Shown in pieces: positions 1-9,110 of a DNA stretch of 64,000 bases (the stretch's first letter is position 1; the number at the start of each line of letters is the position of its first letter). The translations under genes and the position numbers were made by a program. The notes beneath the pieces were generated by a model that searched no databases, had not been told where the DNA came from, and worked only from the letters and a program-made list of their open reading frames with translations. Origin of the DNA: Valencia hispanica (taxonomy: Eukaryota > Chordata > Actinopteri > Cyprinodontiformes > Valenciidae); NCBI GenBank assembly GCA_963556495.2, contig OY747703.1:33715296-33779295 (forward strand), read 5' to 3'.

Positions 1-520
1 GGTCAAACAGTCTGCGTCCAGGGTGAGAAGGGTCGGCTGTGATCCGACCTGCACGCCCAAGTGTCCTGGAGGTGTACAGGTCCTACAGAGATGGGATGTC
101 GGCAACCGATCATCTTCTCAGCAGAGTGTACAACACGCGGCAGTCTCTGTTTGTCCCTTATGGTAGCTCCAGCATACAACATGGTAATGGGGGAGGTGAG
201 GATGGACTCGATGATCACAGTGTAGAACTGCATCATCGTCCATGCCAGGAGGTTGAATTTCTTCAGCTGCCTCAGGAAGTACATCCTCTGCTGGGCCTTC
301 TTTATGACAGAGGTGATGGTGGGCTCCCACTTGAGGTTCTGGGTAATGGTGGTGCCCAGGAAGCGGAATGAGTCCACAGTGGTGATGGGAGGTCAGACAG
401 GGTGATGGAGGGGAACGGGGCTGTGTCTTTCATAAAGTTCACAATGATCTCCACCAGGGGCAGACTGGGACAATAGTTCAGGCCAGGAATTTGATACCAT
501 CCCAAGCCACTAGCACACAA
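1..520 (-). pseudogene. LINE reverse transcriptase C-terminal fragment (CR1/L2-like)
   Basis: The minus strand encodes the end of a non-LTR retrotransposon polyprotein: a segment starting near DSFRFLGTTITQNLKWEP, then KKAQQRMYFLRQLKKFN, FYTVIIESIL and a YAGATIRDKQRL stretch. This is the post-catalytic part of the reverse transcriptase (thumb/connection), as found in fish CR1/L2-type LINEs; the YADD box is absent. Upstream coding sequence continues to about 520 in another frame, and the C-terminal part near 80-130 also drifts out of the expected frame, so at least two frameshifts are present. The element continues off the left edge on its 3' side. It is a dead 5'-truncated copy. The family name is from memory of motifs; membership in a sister LINE clade is possible. 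Confidence 0.75.
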
Positions 521-577
521 TTAATGCAAAACGCCAGGAGTGAGTTAGGCTGGGTGCCTACTGATGTGAAAGTGTAA

Positions 578-886
578 AATGATTTTTCTTGTTTTCTTTG
601 TTCCCCTTCCTCTCTTGTATTTTCAACTCACCCTCTCTCTTGACTTTTTGTTTCCTACCTCTCTTCATCTTCTTTCTTTATTCCCCTTTATTTTCCGTCT
701 CAGTGTCCATAACATCAGAAAATAAAACCCAAAGCAATTCATAATAAAGATTTCTCACGCAAATATATCAGGTGGAGTACTATAGCAAAAGCTGTAGTGC
801 TCCACTTGTGAAAGTAAATCTGTTGGGCTTCTACTTGGTACTCAGACACAAATTCTGAGTGCCACACTGCCAGTCAGGACACCTAA
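578..886 (+). mobile_element. 3' end of the L1/Tx1-like LINE (isolated copy)
   Basis: This stretch matches 7892-8201 almost base for base over about 300 bp, including a pyrimidine-rich tract, an AATAAAAC block near 720 and a palindromic GTGGAGTACTATAG...GTGCTCCAC region near 773-806. Both copies end in a GACAGGACAC-like sequence (about 876 and 8193) followed by low-complexity DNA. The 7.9-8.2 kb copy is the natural end of a LINE whose reverse transcriptase lies upstream, so this is read as a severely 5'-truncated insertion of the same family. No target duplication was located. It carries no coding sequence. Confidence 0.75.
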
Positions 887-2219
887 ACCCCCCCCAAAAA
901 TCTAAACAAAAAAGGGTAAAATGATGAAACAAAGGCTGCACACACAGCTTTTTCTGTTTCTTTCCCCTACAAAATAAATATTTATTTATGAACCTGTACT
1001 CAAATCTCATAAACTGAAATTCTATCTTATCTACTAGCCTACTACACTGGTAAATGTGCAGACTGCACCATTTAACTGATTGACATCAGTCCTGGGTAAA
1101 CTATTAAAATACAGATACAATATATTTAGGTAATATTTAGGCAATGAATCTCTTTCTAATCTCTCCTTACCTGTGAAGACCCTGCATCATCTTCGGCCTT
1201 TGCTCCTAAGTCTCCTCCCTGACAGAGATTTTTCAATTGTGGCAATAAAGATATGAAAATGTGCAAAGCAAAATTTTGAAATACAATTAGAATGAGTAGC
1301 AGTGAAATTGCTTTGGAAATTTGCCTCAAAGTCTGTTTTGTGCCATTGATTTTTTTTTCTCAGTTACGTATATTCTCTTTTCACCTGTGCAGATCCTCCC
1401 TGACCCTGCTCTGTCTTTTCTGAAAAATATTTCTTTTAAATATGAGGGAAGCAGTAGAGTTCTGCACAGAAATGAAAGATTGGATTTATTCCTATTATGA
1501 ACTAACTAGCAAGGGATGTAAAATAGACATTAGTATTGTAAAATAGCTGAACATATATTGACATGTATTCACTAGTCATCATTTAGCTAACATTATCTGC
1601 ATACAACACCATAACTCTACTTACATAGCTTGTTTGGAAAAAAATGTCACGTTTTTGCCCTATGTTGTGTCTGGATCGGTAGCTGAACATGCTGCTCTGT
1701 TCAGCAGAACACACACCTGTCTTCGAATGTGTACACTTAAGGTGCGTTTAAAGACTGCTCGGAAAAATACCCTGCGGCATATTACCGGATTAAACGGCTG
1801 GGGAAAAAAAATGAGTGGGACATGTACCCCGCATCTTTTACGCCAATGTTCAGTGGGGCAGATACCCTAATGAGCCACAGGAAGGATTGTTTATTTAAGA
1901 ATTATGCACAACCCAACCTGACGTCGGCCATCCCCGAGCGAGCCAGTTCAGCAGCCAGGCCACCGGGAAATGTCCTGACTCTCCCGATGGCCAGGTTGTA
2001 CCAGAGTACCAGGTTGTTGTGGCTGCACCACGACACCAGACGTTCAGCCTGCAGAGAGCTCTAATTTTTAGCGTAAGGGGTTAGGGTTAGACCTATGGTG
2101 TGAATTAAGTTTAGTAGGAGGTTAAGATTGGGAGTTTACTGGTAACGGCTTGGGTAAGTGTGGATTTGTCAATGGTAGGTTGGTTTGGTTTAAGTATCTT
2201 CAGCTCCAGCTAATGGTGA
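887..2219. other. AT-rich spacer, nothing recognised
   Basis: No feature is recognised in this AT-rich stretch. Two overlapping short open frames at 1634-2064 (78 and 80 residues) resemble no family I know and lack promoter or splice context. They lie in a locally more G/C-balanced block (about 1640-2060) that could be an old repeat. Confidence 0.4.
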
Positions 2220-2242
2220 TTTTTTTTTTTTTTTTTTTTTTT
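2220..2242 (+). repeat. Poly-T tract
   Basis: A run of about 23 T residues. It could be the A-tail of a minus-strand retroposon, but no element body was recognised beside it. Confidence 0.9.
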
Positions 2243-2514
2243 ACAGAACAGTTTTTTCCTGTCTGAAAATAAACTGTTTTTTGATGCTGTGTGTCTTAAA
2301 CATTCACTACTTACCATAAATGATTTTGCAGTACTGGTTCCCTTCAATAACTAAAATTGACAAAATAATTGGAATCTACAACTATGACTGTATAAATAAA
2401 TACATTTGAAGGATGGTGGGGGAGCTGTTAGGTAGGGGGTTACCCCTCCAAGTCAATGAATTCAGATTTTCCAGTAATTTCCAAAGTGACCATTGTCCAG
2501 CCACTTAGGAAAAC

Positions 2515-2860
2515 CAGTGTTTCCCACACATAGACGAATCTGTGGCGGTGGCCCACAGATTAAACTCCGACCACCACAGATTCAACACCTACCGTCACGT
2601 ATTGCGTTTCGTTTTTCTTTTTTACACTATTTAAAACATGCAGCGTATTCGTACAGCTGCATTTCCTTTCCCTGCTTTCTCTTCGTCTCTCTCTGTCACT
2701 CTCTCGCCTCTCTCGCTCTCTCTCTCTCTCACTCTCTCACACACACACACAGCCCCTCCCCTCCGTGCACAGCACGTCTGTCTGGATCACCTGTGGAGGC
2801 GTGGCCTATTTGGTACAGAGAAGACGGCTGGCGAAAGGTCGGTATCTCGTGAACACTTTT
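2515..2860 (+). mobile_element. hAT-type non-autonomous element, one end only
   Basis: The sequence begins CAGTGTTTCCCACACATAGA and continues with a TGTGGCGGTGG block, a terminal pattern I recognise from fish non-autonomous hAT elements (CAGTGTTTCCC ends). No matching inverted end or 8-bp target duplication was found downstream, so the right end is missing or too diverged. The interior carries a TC/AC-rich microsatellite at 2682-2750. The right boundary given is only where the G/C-richer block ends. Any protein read from the microsatellite is low-complexity and not believed. Confidence 0.5.
2682..2750 (+). repeat. Compound (TC)n/(AC)n microsatellite
   Basis: Interrupted TC dinucleotides pass into a pure ACACAC run. 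It lies inside the hAT-like fragment. Confidence 0.9.
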
Positions 2861-3117
2861 AACACACAATCACAGATTAAAAAATGCTATAAAATATTTT
2901 ATATTCTGAATAAAATAGTTTCAGTGTGTTGATGTTACTGTAGGTCCCGACCCTTAGCATACAAGCAATTGGGTCTTCTTTAGAAAGTGAACTATAGTTG
3001 CAAGTTTGGGGTAAAGGGTGTGTATGTATAGTGTTAAAATTCATATAATACTATATTAGTTTTAATGTTTTTACAGTAAGAAAAATCTATTAAATCTATT
3101 AATCGACGTGAACTAAT

Positions 3118-3736
3118 ATATTATCTCTAGATGCAGAAAAAGCATTTGATAGAGTTAACTGGAAATTCTTATTTGCAACCTTACATAAATTTGGCTTTGG
3201 AAATTCTTTTATAAACTGGTTGAAATTATTATACAGTTCACCAACAACATGTATCAGGACTAATAACCAAACATCCTCTAGGTTTTATCTTCAGAGAGGT
3301 ACCAGGCAGGGATGTCCTCTCTCTCCCTCCCTGTTTGCTATTTTTATTGAACCACTAACTGCAGCAATCAGGCAAACTCACAAAATTAAAGGCATAAAAT
3401 GCAATAACATAGAATATAAAATCAGTCTTTATGCAGATGATGTATTACTTTTTCTCCAGCATTCACAAGCCTCTTTCTCCCAGGTAATCGGGTTGATAAA
3501 CTCTTACTCAAACGTTTCAGATTATTCAATAAATTGGTTAAAATCTACAGTTCTTCCAATCAATTGTTCTGTCCAGAATCCAACTAATACACAACTGCAG
3601 TCAGGGAATATTACTTATTTAGGTATCAATGTCTCACCAAGACTGGCAGATTTAATAAAGCTAAACTACATCCCACTTTTAAAAAAAGTGGAAGATGATC
3701 TTGCTAGATGGAAATCCCTACCCATATCACTTATAG
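3118..3736 (+). pseudogene. L1-like ORF2, reverse transcriptase core
   Basis: Reading from 3118, the frame gives SLDAEKAFDRVNW (RT motif A with the catalytic Asp), then QRGTRQGCPLSPSLFAIFIE (motif B region), then ISLYADDVLLFLQ (motif C, catalytic YADD) and a downstream ITYLGINVS block. These are hallmarks of a LINE-1-type reverse transcriptase that copies element RNA at a nicked target. The endonuclease and the first RT blocks are absent, consistent with 5' truncation. The frame is intact up to the hAT insertion point at 3736 and would end artificially inside the inserted DNA. Catalytic residues are retained here, but the protein cannot be complete. Confidence 0.85.
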
Positions 3737-4487
3737 CAGTGTTTCTCAAGCTATGGGGCGAGCCCCACTAGTGGGGCGCAGAGGTATTGCAGGTGGGGCG
3801 TGACATCAATGGGATTTAAATAGTTTTTCCCCCCTAGATTCTGTCGTGAATGTTTCACTGCACTGTAAATTAAATCAACCAGCCCCCCCTCTCACAAAAT
3901 TTAACATACTCAAATAAATTAGCAATTGTGATCATCATTATAAACAGAACCAGGACCTGTAACATTGGGCTGGGAGTTTGACGTTGGAATATATCGCAGC
4001 AGAACAAAACAAGCTGAAGTAGCCCCATTATCAGAGATTCCATCTACAAAATGTACAACTATCTAAAAAGACCAGGGAACGTTTCAGAGTCCGAGAAGTC
4101 ACACGGTCAACCACGGAGGAAACACAGGGATGAGTATCTTGCTCTTAATTTATTTGATTATTATTTATTTTTATTTTGTACTTTTGAAAGCTTTGTAAAT
4201 TTGATAAAATTACAACTTTTATTTTCTCCAACTGTGAGCTGAAGTTCTACATGTAGCAACTACCGACAGCATATATTTCTGAGCCGGTTTTATACCACTG
4301 TGCAACCCCTTTTTCCAACTAATTTATACCCTTAAAAACTTGTAGACTAAGTCGGCTATTTAAATAAATAAAAAACTTTAAAAATCAGGCGTGGTCACCA
4401 TTCTGTTGGGGCGATAAAAGCATGGGGGGCTTGTGTATGCTCCTTTGTCCAAAGTGGGGAATGATAAAAAAGGTTTGAGAAACACTG
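3737..4487 (+). mobile_element. hAT DNA transposon, 751 bp, ACTTAT(A/G)G target duplication
   Basis: The ends are CAGTGTTTCTCAA on the left and TTGAGAAACACTG on the right, inverted copies of each other. The flanks are ACTTATAG (3729-3736) and ACTTATGG (4488-4495), an 8-bp target duplication with one mismatch, as hAT transposases make. The element interrupts a LINE ORF2, which independently fixes its borders. The left end is followed by repeated TGGGGCG/CCCCAC motifs, probably subterminal transposase sites. It is too short for a full transposase and keeps only a coding remnant near 4051-4140. Confidence 0.9.
4051..4140 (+). pseudogene. hAT transposase N-terminal remnant
   Basis: The frame MYNYLKRPGNVSESEKSHGQ followed by RRKHRDEYLAL resembles the extreme N-terminus of ZBED5/SCAND3-like hAT transposases, in which a basic RKY/RKH-x-DEYLxFGF motif precedes the zinc finger. 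After LAL the frame becomes low-complexity AT-rich sequence, so the zinc finger and catalytic domain are deleted. It shows that this MITE-like element came from an autonomous hAT of that group. Assignment is by motif memory. Confidence 0.55.
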
Positions 4488-4495
4488 ACTTATGG

Positions 4496-5745
4496 GAAGG
4501 GTTGCTTCAATAAAAATGATGGTTTTGCCCAGAATCAACTACTTGTTCTCAATGATCCCAAGTAAACCATCACTAAACTGGTTTAGATCTCTGGACTCCT
4601 CTTTTTCTAAATTTCTTTGGAAAGATAAACCCCACGTATCAGCTTAAAAACACTGCAGAAGACCAAAGAAAAAGGAGGTCTTGATCTACCAAACTTCCAT
4701 CATTATTTCTTAGCCAACAGGTTCCAATACTTCTCAAGATGGTTAAAACATAGCTACCTAGATGAGTCCTGGATAGACGTAGAACAGACACTATGCAATA
4801 AGATAAAACTTTCAGACCTACCATTTATTAGCTCAAATATGAAATGACATGAATGCTTTAAAAGCATAAATATCAGCTCCTCTCTGACAGCATGGTGGGA
4901 GTTTCTAAAAATGACAGAGTCCCCAATAATCCCATGCAGACGTACACCCATCTGGAATAACCCCGACATCTTGCAAAAAAAGTGTATAAGTTTTCCAGAC
5001 TGGAGGTGCAATGGAATTGAATACCTTGAACACATATTTGAAGGAACAGGCTTTATCCCATTTAATACATTAATTACACAATATGGAATTGATAAAAACA
5101 AATTCTTAGAATATCAACAAATTAAATCTACTAATAAAGGTAAATTTAGGCTCAAAACAGTTGAATAAAAAATTCCAGAGTTTTAGATTTTCTTAATCTC
5201 AACCCCCCCCAAATTGCTGTCTAAAATATACAAAACTTTATCTACATTAGCCATCCCTATTTCAAAATTGGAGGTGGATTTATCAGCCAGCTTTGACCAA
5301 AACGTCTGGTCTCAGATATGTTTTAAGAACCTTTAAAATAACAAAAAATCCTAATTTGCAATTAATATAATACAAAATCCTTCATAGAGTACACTATACA
5401 GGTCAACTGATGTTTAGGATGGGTTTTACGTCATCTAATACCTGCTTACAATGCACAAGCAATATACCAGATACTTAAATTCATGCGCTTTGGTTCTGTC
5501 CACCCGTTAAGAAATTTTGGTGCCAGATATGTGAGGACTTATCAAAGTGTCTGAAATGTAACATTCCACCATCTCCCTCAGTTTGCCTGTTGGGAGATTT
5601 AAATGATGTCACCATGGACACAAAGTCAGTTCTAATGGTTCACATTGCCTTATGCATCGCTAAGAAAACTATCATCCTGAACTGGAAAAATAAAAAGGCT
5701 CTTAATATGAATCAGTATAGAAATCTCTTGTTGGACCATATTGGT
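4496..5745 (+). pseudogene. L1-like ORF2, C-terminal half, frameshifted
   Basis: Downstream of the hAT the LINE continues with MVLPRINYLFSMIP and WFRSLDSSFSKFLWKDKP, then, after a stop, KGGLDLPNFHHYFLANRFQY, followed by [20 protein letters not shown] and a [24 protein letters not shown] block. The last recognisable piece is near 5590-5745 (IALCIAKKTIILNWKNKKAL). These are the conserved thumb and C-terminal segments of fish L1/Tx1 ORF2. Several stops and frame changes show long inactivity. The real ORF end cannot be fixed because the frame runs into the G/C-rich tail. Confidence 0.75.
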
Positions 5746-8201
5746 CTTGAGACCATCCTGGGGATTCGGGGCTCTGGGGCGCCGCACCCCTTGGCTGTGG
5801 TCCTGGCCGGGGGTAGGCCGGCGTGGGGTCTCTCTAGCCTGTGAGGGTCGGGGCCGGCCACCTCTCTCTTTTTCTCTGGGCTGATTGTCATGGCCGGTCC
5901 CTGTATGGCGTCTCGCGTTGTTTGCTGGTTGGGGTGCCTGGCTGCTGGTCGCAGCGGCTGGGTGGCATTTCTGGGCCTGATCAGTCCTTTTTCGCACTGG
6001 ACTTAGCTCCTGGGTCTTGGTCTTTGTGCGCTGCGGGGCGCTGGGGTCGGGCATTTGCCTGGGTTTGGTCGGACCTGCGGGTGGACTGGCCGGGTTGTGG
6101 GTGTGCAGGGCAGGTGGGTGGGGCGCTGGGTTTGGTTGCTGCCGGGCCATTGAGGAGCAGTGGTTGCTCAACCTGGGTGTCTAGTGTCTTTTGTGTTCTG
6201 ATAGTAGAGCGAATGTCAGGGTGGGTTTAGTTCTCCTTCTGGGATGGGGCTGGGGGGACTGCCTTGGGGTCTGTGGGGCTTGGTGGTGCTGTGGCCGTGG
6301 ACCCCGGGTTGAACGTGCCATGGCCTCCCTCCCCTGGTGGATCCCGGTGAACAGCGGTGCCTATTGGGGTCAGTGGGGGAGCTGGCTCCCTGGGAAGATA
6401 TTTTGTCTCCCAGTCCTTCCCTCCCCATCCCCGAACACCTCTGTCCACCCGCTCCTTCACTTTACCACTGGTGCCGGTGCCCACTGTTAAACTACATACA
6501 GACACTGAGGGCTCGGGGTGGGGGTTGGGGGATGTGTGGCAGTCTCCCCCACATCCCACCCCTCTGTTTTAAATGAACATTATTACAACACGCATCAACA
6601 CCATACTCGAGCGGGAGGATAGAGGCTAGGGGTCTTTTTACACCCCTGTTTGCTACCAGCCATCAGGGGTTGGGGTCCGGAGGAGGAACAGGTGGTCTGG
6701 TGGGGGTCATGGGCTGTCGGGCTGCCTCGCCACTGTGGGGCCCTTGGTGGTCTGCTTGTCTCCGTCCTAGAAGGTAGGGGGTCCATCTCCTGGGTCCGGG
6801 GGCTGGTGGCTCTACTGGGGCATCGGTACCTGGACCTGGGAGCATGAAGTGTGTATGGGGTGTGTGAGTGAGGGTACAGCGTCATTTCTTGGGTGTCTTG
6901 GTGAGTTAGTGAGAATGTATGTGTTTAAGAGAGGAGGGAACGTATGACTGCCTGCTCGGCGGGATACGGATCCAGCGTCTCTGCTCGTTCAATCACCTGT
7001 TCTGTGTGCACTGTGCGTGGTCGGTTCATTGGCGGGTTGGACCGGCCCTGGCCTTTGTTGGATGCCTGATCTCGGCGCTCTGCGTTGCGCGGGATCAGGA
7101 CTCGGGAGCTGGTACAACTTGGTGTCCAGGTGCTGGCTGGGCTTGGCCTGGGGATGCTGTCCATCCGCTGCGGCTATCGGTGGGGCGCCCCGACGTGGGG
7201 GCAGGGGTGGGGCGCTGGGATGTTGGTGTTGAGGATTGGCCCAGGGTGGTGGTGGCGCGTGGCGGCCGGCCGCGGCCCCTGCGGTGCCGGGGGCCCCTCG
7301 TTGGACGGTCCCTTGTTGGGTCTCTGCTCTCTCCCGGTCCATTTACCGGCCCGCCCTGGCACGGCTGGTTGCCGGCGGGGCCCGTGGGCTCGTCACTGCT
7401 GCCCCCCGGGCCCCTGCATAGTAGCCGCTGGACGTTCCCCTGGAGTTCTCCTTTGCTCCTCTCTTGGGGGATGCGTTCGGCCCTGCCCGGGTCCGCCTGG
7501 GGCTCTGGGGGTCCTTTGGACATCTTGGCTCCGATCTCCTTCATGTCTGCATCGATTCCTGGGAGACGGATTGATGTCTGCTCACACCAGCTATCGAACA
7601 CTCTTATGGAGAAACCTTATATGCACCAGCATGGTCATACACACACATAGATGTGGGGCCTCTGGTGTTTACAGATATATTCTTGGGCTGAGGTTATCAT
7701 TACTATAGCTTGATTAATCGGTACCATGAGTTTTTCTGTGACATTGTTGTATTTTTATATCCATTCTTGTGTGATGTGGTTGTGTAGTTCTTAGTTCACG
7801 ATGTTAGGTTTGTTTTGTCAATGCTCCTTTTTCGTGTTTTGTTTTGTTTTTTCCCCTCTCTCTGCCGTCCTGTGGGTATGGAGGCAGACTAAAATGTTTT
7901 CCTGTGTTTTCTTTGTTTCCTTTCCTCTCTTGTATTTTCAACTCACCCTCTCTCATGACTTTTTGTTTCCTACCTCTCTTCTTCATCTTCTTTCTTTCGT
8001 CCCCTTAATTTTCCGTCTTCGTGTCCATAACATCAGGAAATAAAACCTCCAGCAATTCATAATAACGATTTTTCACACATATATAAAGTGGAGTACTATA
8101 GCAAAAGCTGTACTGCTCCACTTGTGAAAGTAAATCTGTTGGGCTTCTACTTGGTACTCAGACACCAATTCTGAGCTCCACACTACCAGACAGGACACGT
8201 A
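5746..8201 (+). mobile_element. G/C-rich 3' untranslated tail of the L1/Tx1-like LINE
   Basis: At about 5745 the composition switches from AT-rich coding sequence to about 1.9 kb of strikingly G-rich DNA (GGGGTNGG, TGGTGG and CCGGCC runs), then from about 7700 to an AT- and pyrimidine-rich 3' end. Many long open frames occur on both strands (for example 6919-7650 and 7095-7601), but they overlap each other, have biased G/W/P/R composition and no domain. I read them as composition artefacts. The distal 300 bp is shared with 578-886, proving that at least the terminus belongs to a dispersed element. That the G-rich part belongs to the same element rests on continuity and on memory of similar tails in fish L1 elements. 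Confidence 0.65.
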
Positions 8202-8419
8202 AAAAAATAATAATCATATAATAGTCTGTGTAAGCAATTATTGGATTTTTATTTTATTTATTAACCTATAGGAATTAGGTAATCCTTTTAGGAATCCCCC
8301 CCATACATCATGTTTTGCTCTTTGCCTTCCTCTCTGTTTCTCTAGCCATTGTGCCTTCCGTCCCAGCTACTAATTGTTTCCACCTGCTCTCTCCCTCTCA
8401 CCTGCTTCTCCTAATTAGC

Positions 8420-8530
8420 CCTTAGAACTCAGTGTTTCAGCAGCTTTGCAGTTGTCTGGAAGTTTGTTCCAGATTAGAGGAGCAATAGCTTAATCAAGAA
8501 GTTGTAGGGGATATGAAATCATGTGTTAGC
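8420..8530 (-). mobile_element. LINE ORF2 C-terminal relic (Rex1/L2-like)
   Basis: The minus strand reads approximately AIAPLIWNKLPDNCKAAETL, the WNxLPxxL motif near the C-terminus of fish Rex1/L2-type LINE polyproteins. The same block occurs at 15305-15370. Only about 100 bp is recognisable. Confidence 0.6.
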
Positions 8531-8534
8531 AGAT

Positions 8535-9110
8535 GCTGAGGAACATGGTAGACAGAGGTCAATAAAATTGTTTCAGATTCAATACCTGCAGATCTTCAAA
8601 CCTAATCTGACAAGCCTTACATCAGCAAGTACAATGCAAAGCAATGGATGCATAAGCCATGCCTCCACTGGACAGAGGGGTGTGGGGGTGTTTTTTCCAG
8701 GAGTTGGGCATGGCCCTTTAGATCCAGTATAAAAGCTGTTATTGTTCCAGCATACCGAGAGATTTTGACAGTTTGGGAATGCCCTTATCCTCTTCCAACA
8801 TGACACCATATCAATTGACAAAGGAAGGTCTATAAGGAAGGTATATACACTAAAGACATGGATGAGTGAGTTTGGTGTGGAAACACTTGAGTGGTCTGCG
8901 ACGAGTCCTCACCTCAACCTGATAGAACCCTTTTGGGATTAGAATGGAAACTGTGAGCAGGACCTTCTTATTCAACATGAATGTCTGACCTCACTCTTGA
9001 GGAACTCTTGAAATAACTAGAAAATATATCAGTGTTAAGGGCAGTTAGGGTCAATCCATCTGGCCAAATATACTACTGATATCAAAGCTGAGAATGGATA
9101 GCACTTGAAA
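8535..9110 (+). pseudogene. Tc1/mariner transposase relic
   Basis: Degraded plus-strand Tc1-like transposase. Recognisable segments are KTWMSEFGVETLEWSATSPH followed by LNLIEPFWD (the third catalytic region, normally SPDLNPIEHLWD) near 8855-8940, and upstream a GCFFQELGMAL-like piece near 8690-8710 corresponding to GCFSGxG. Internal deletions remove most of the catalytic core; stops and frame changes are frequent. No terminal inverted repeats were found. The order and spacing fit an old Tc1 copy in the same orientation as those at 13.6 and 57.4 kb, but from a different subfamily. Confidence 0.7.

Larger units (their letters stand above)
3110..8201 (+). mobile_element. L1/Tx1-like LINE, 5'-truncated, with nested hAT
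   Basis: A LINE copy in the plus orientation. It starts abruptly inside the reverse transcriptase at about 3118 and runs through the C-terminal half of ORF2 to about 5745. A long non-coding 3' tail follows, ending near 8201, where it matches the isolated copy at 578-886. A hAT element (3737-4487) splits the ORF; removing it and one copy of the 8-bp target duplication rejoins the reading context. ORF2 also has internal stops and frameshifts after the insertion (for example near 4645 and 4846), so the copy is dead. The motifs LDAEKAFDRVNW and YADDVLLF place it in the L1 group, closest in style to fish L1/Tx1 elements. The insertion order is LINE first, hAT second. Confidence 0.8.

Noticed and set aside
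1634..2064. Two overlapping plus-strand frames, perhaps a transposon protein
   Set aside because: No recognised motif. I could not tie them to any element.
5841..7708. Several long open frames on both strands (for example 243 and 207 residues)
   Set aside because: They overlap in all frames, are dominated by Gly, Trp, Pro and Arg from G-rich DNA, and carry no domain. They are expected by chance in this composition.
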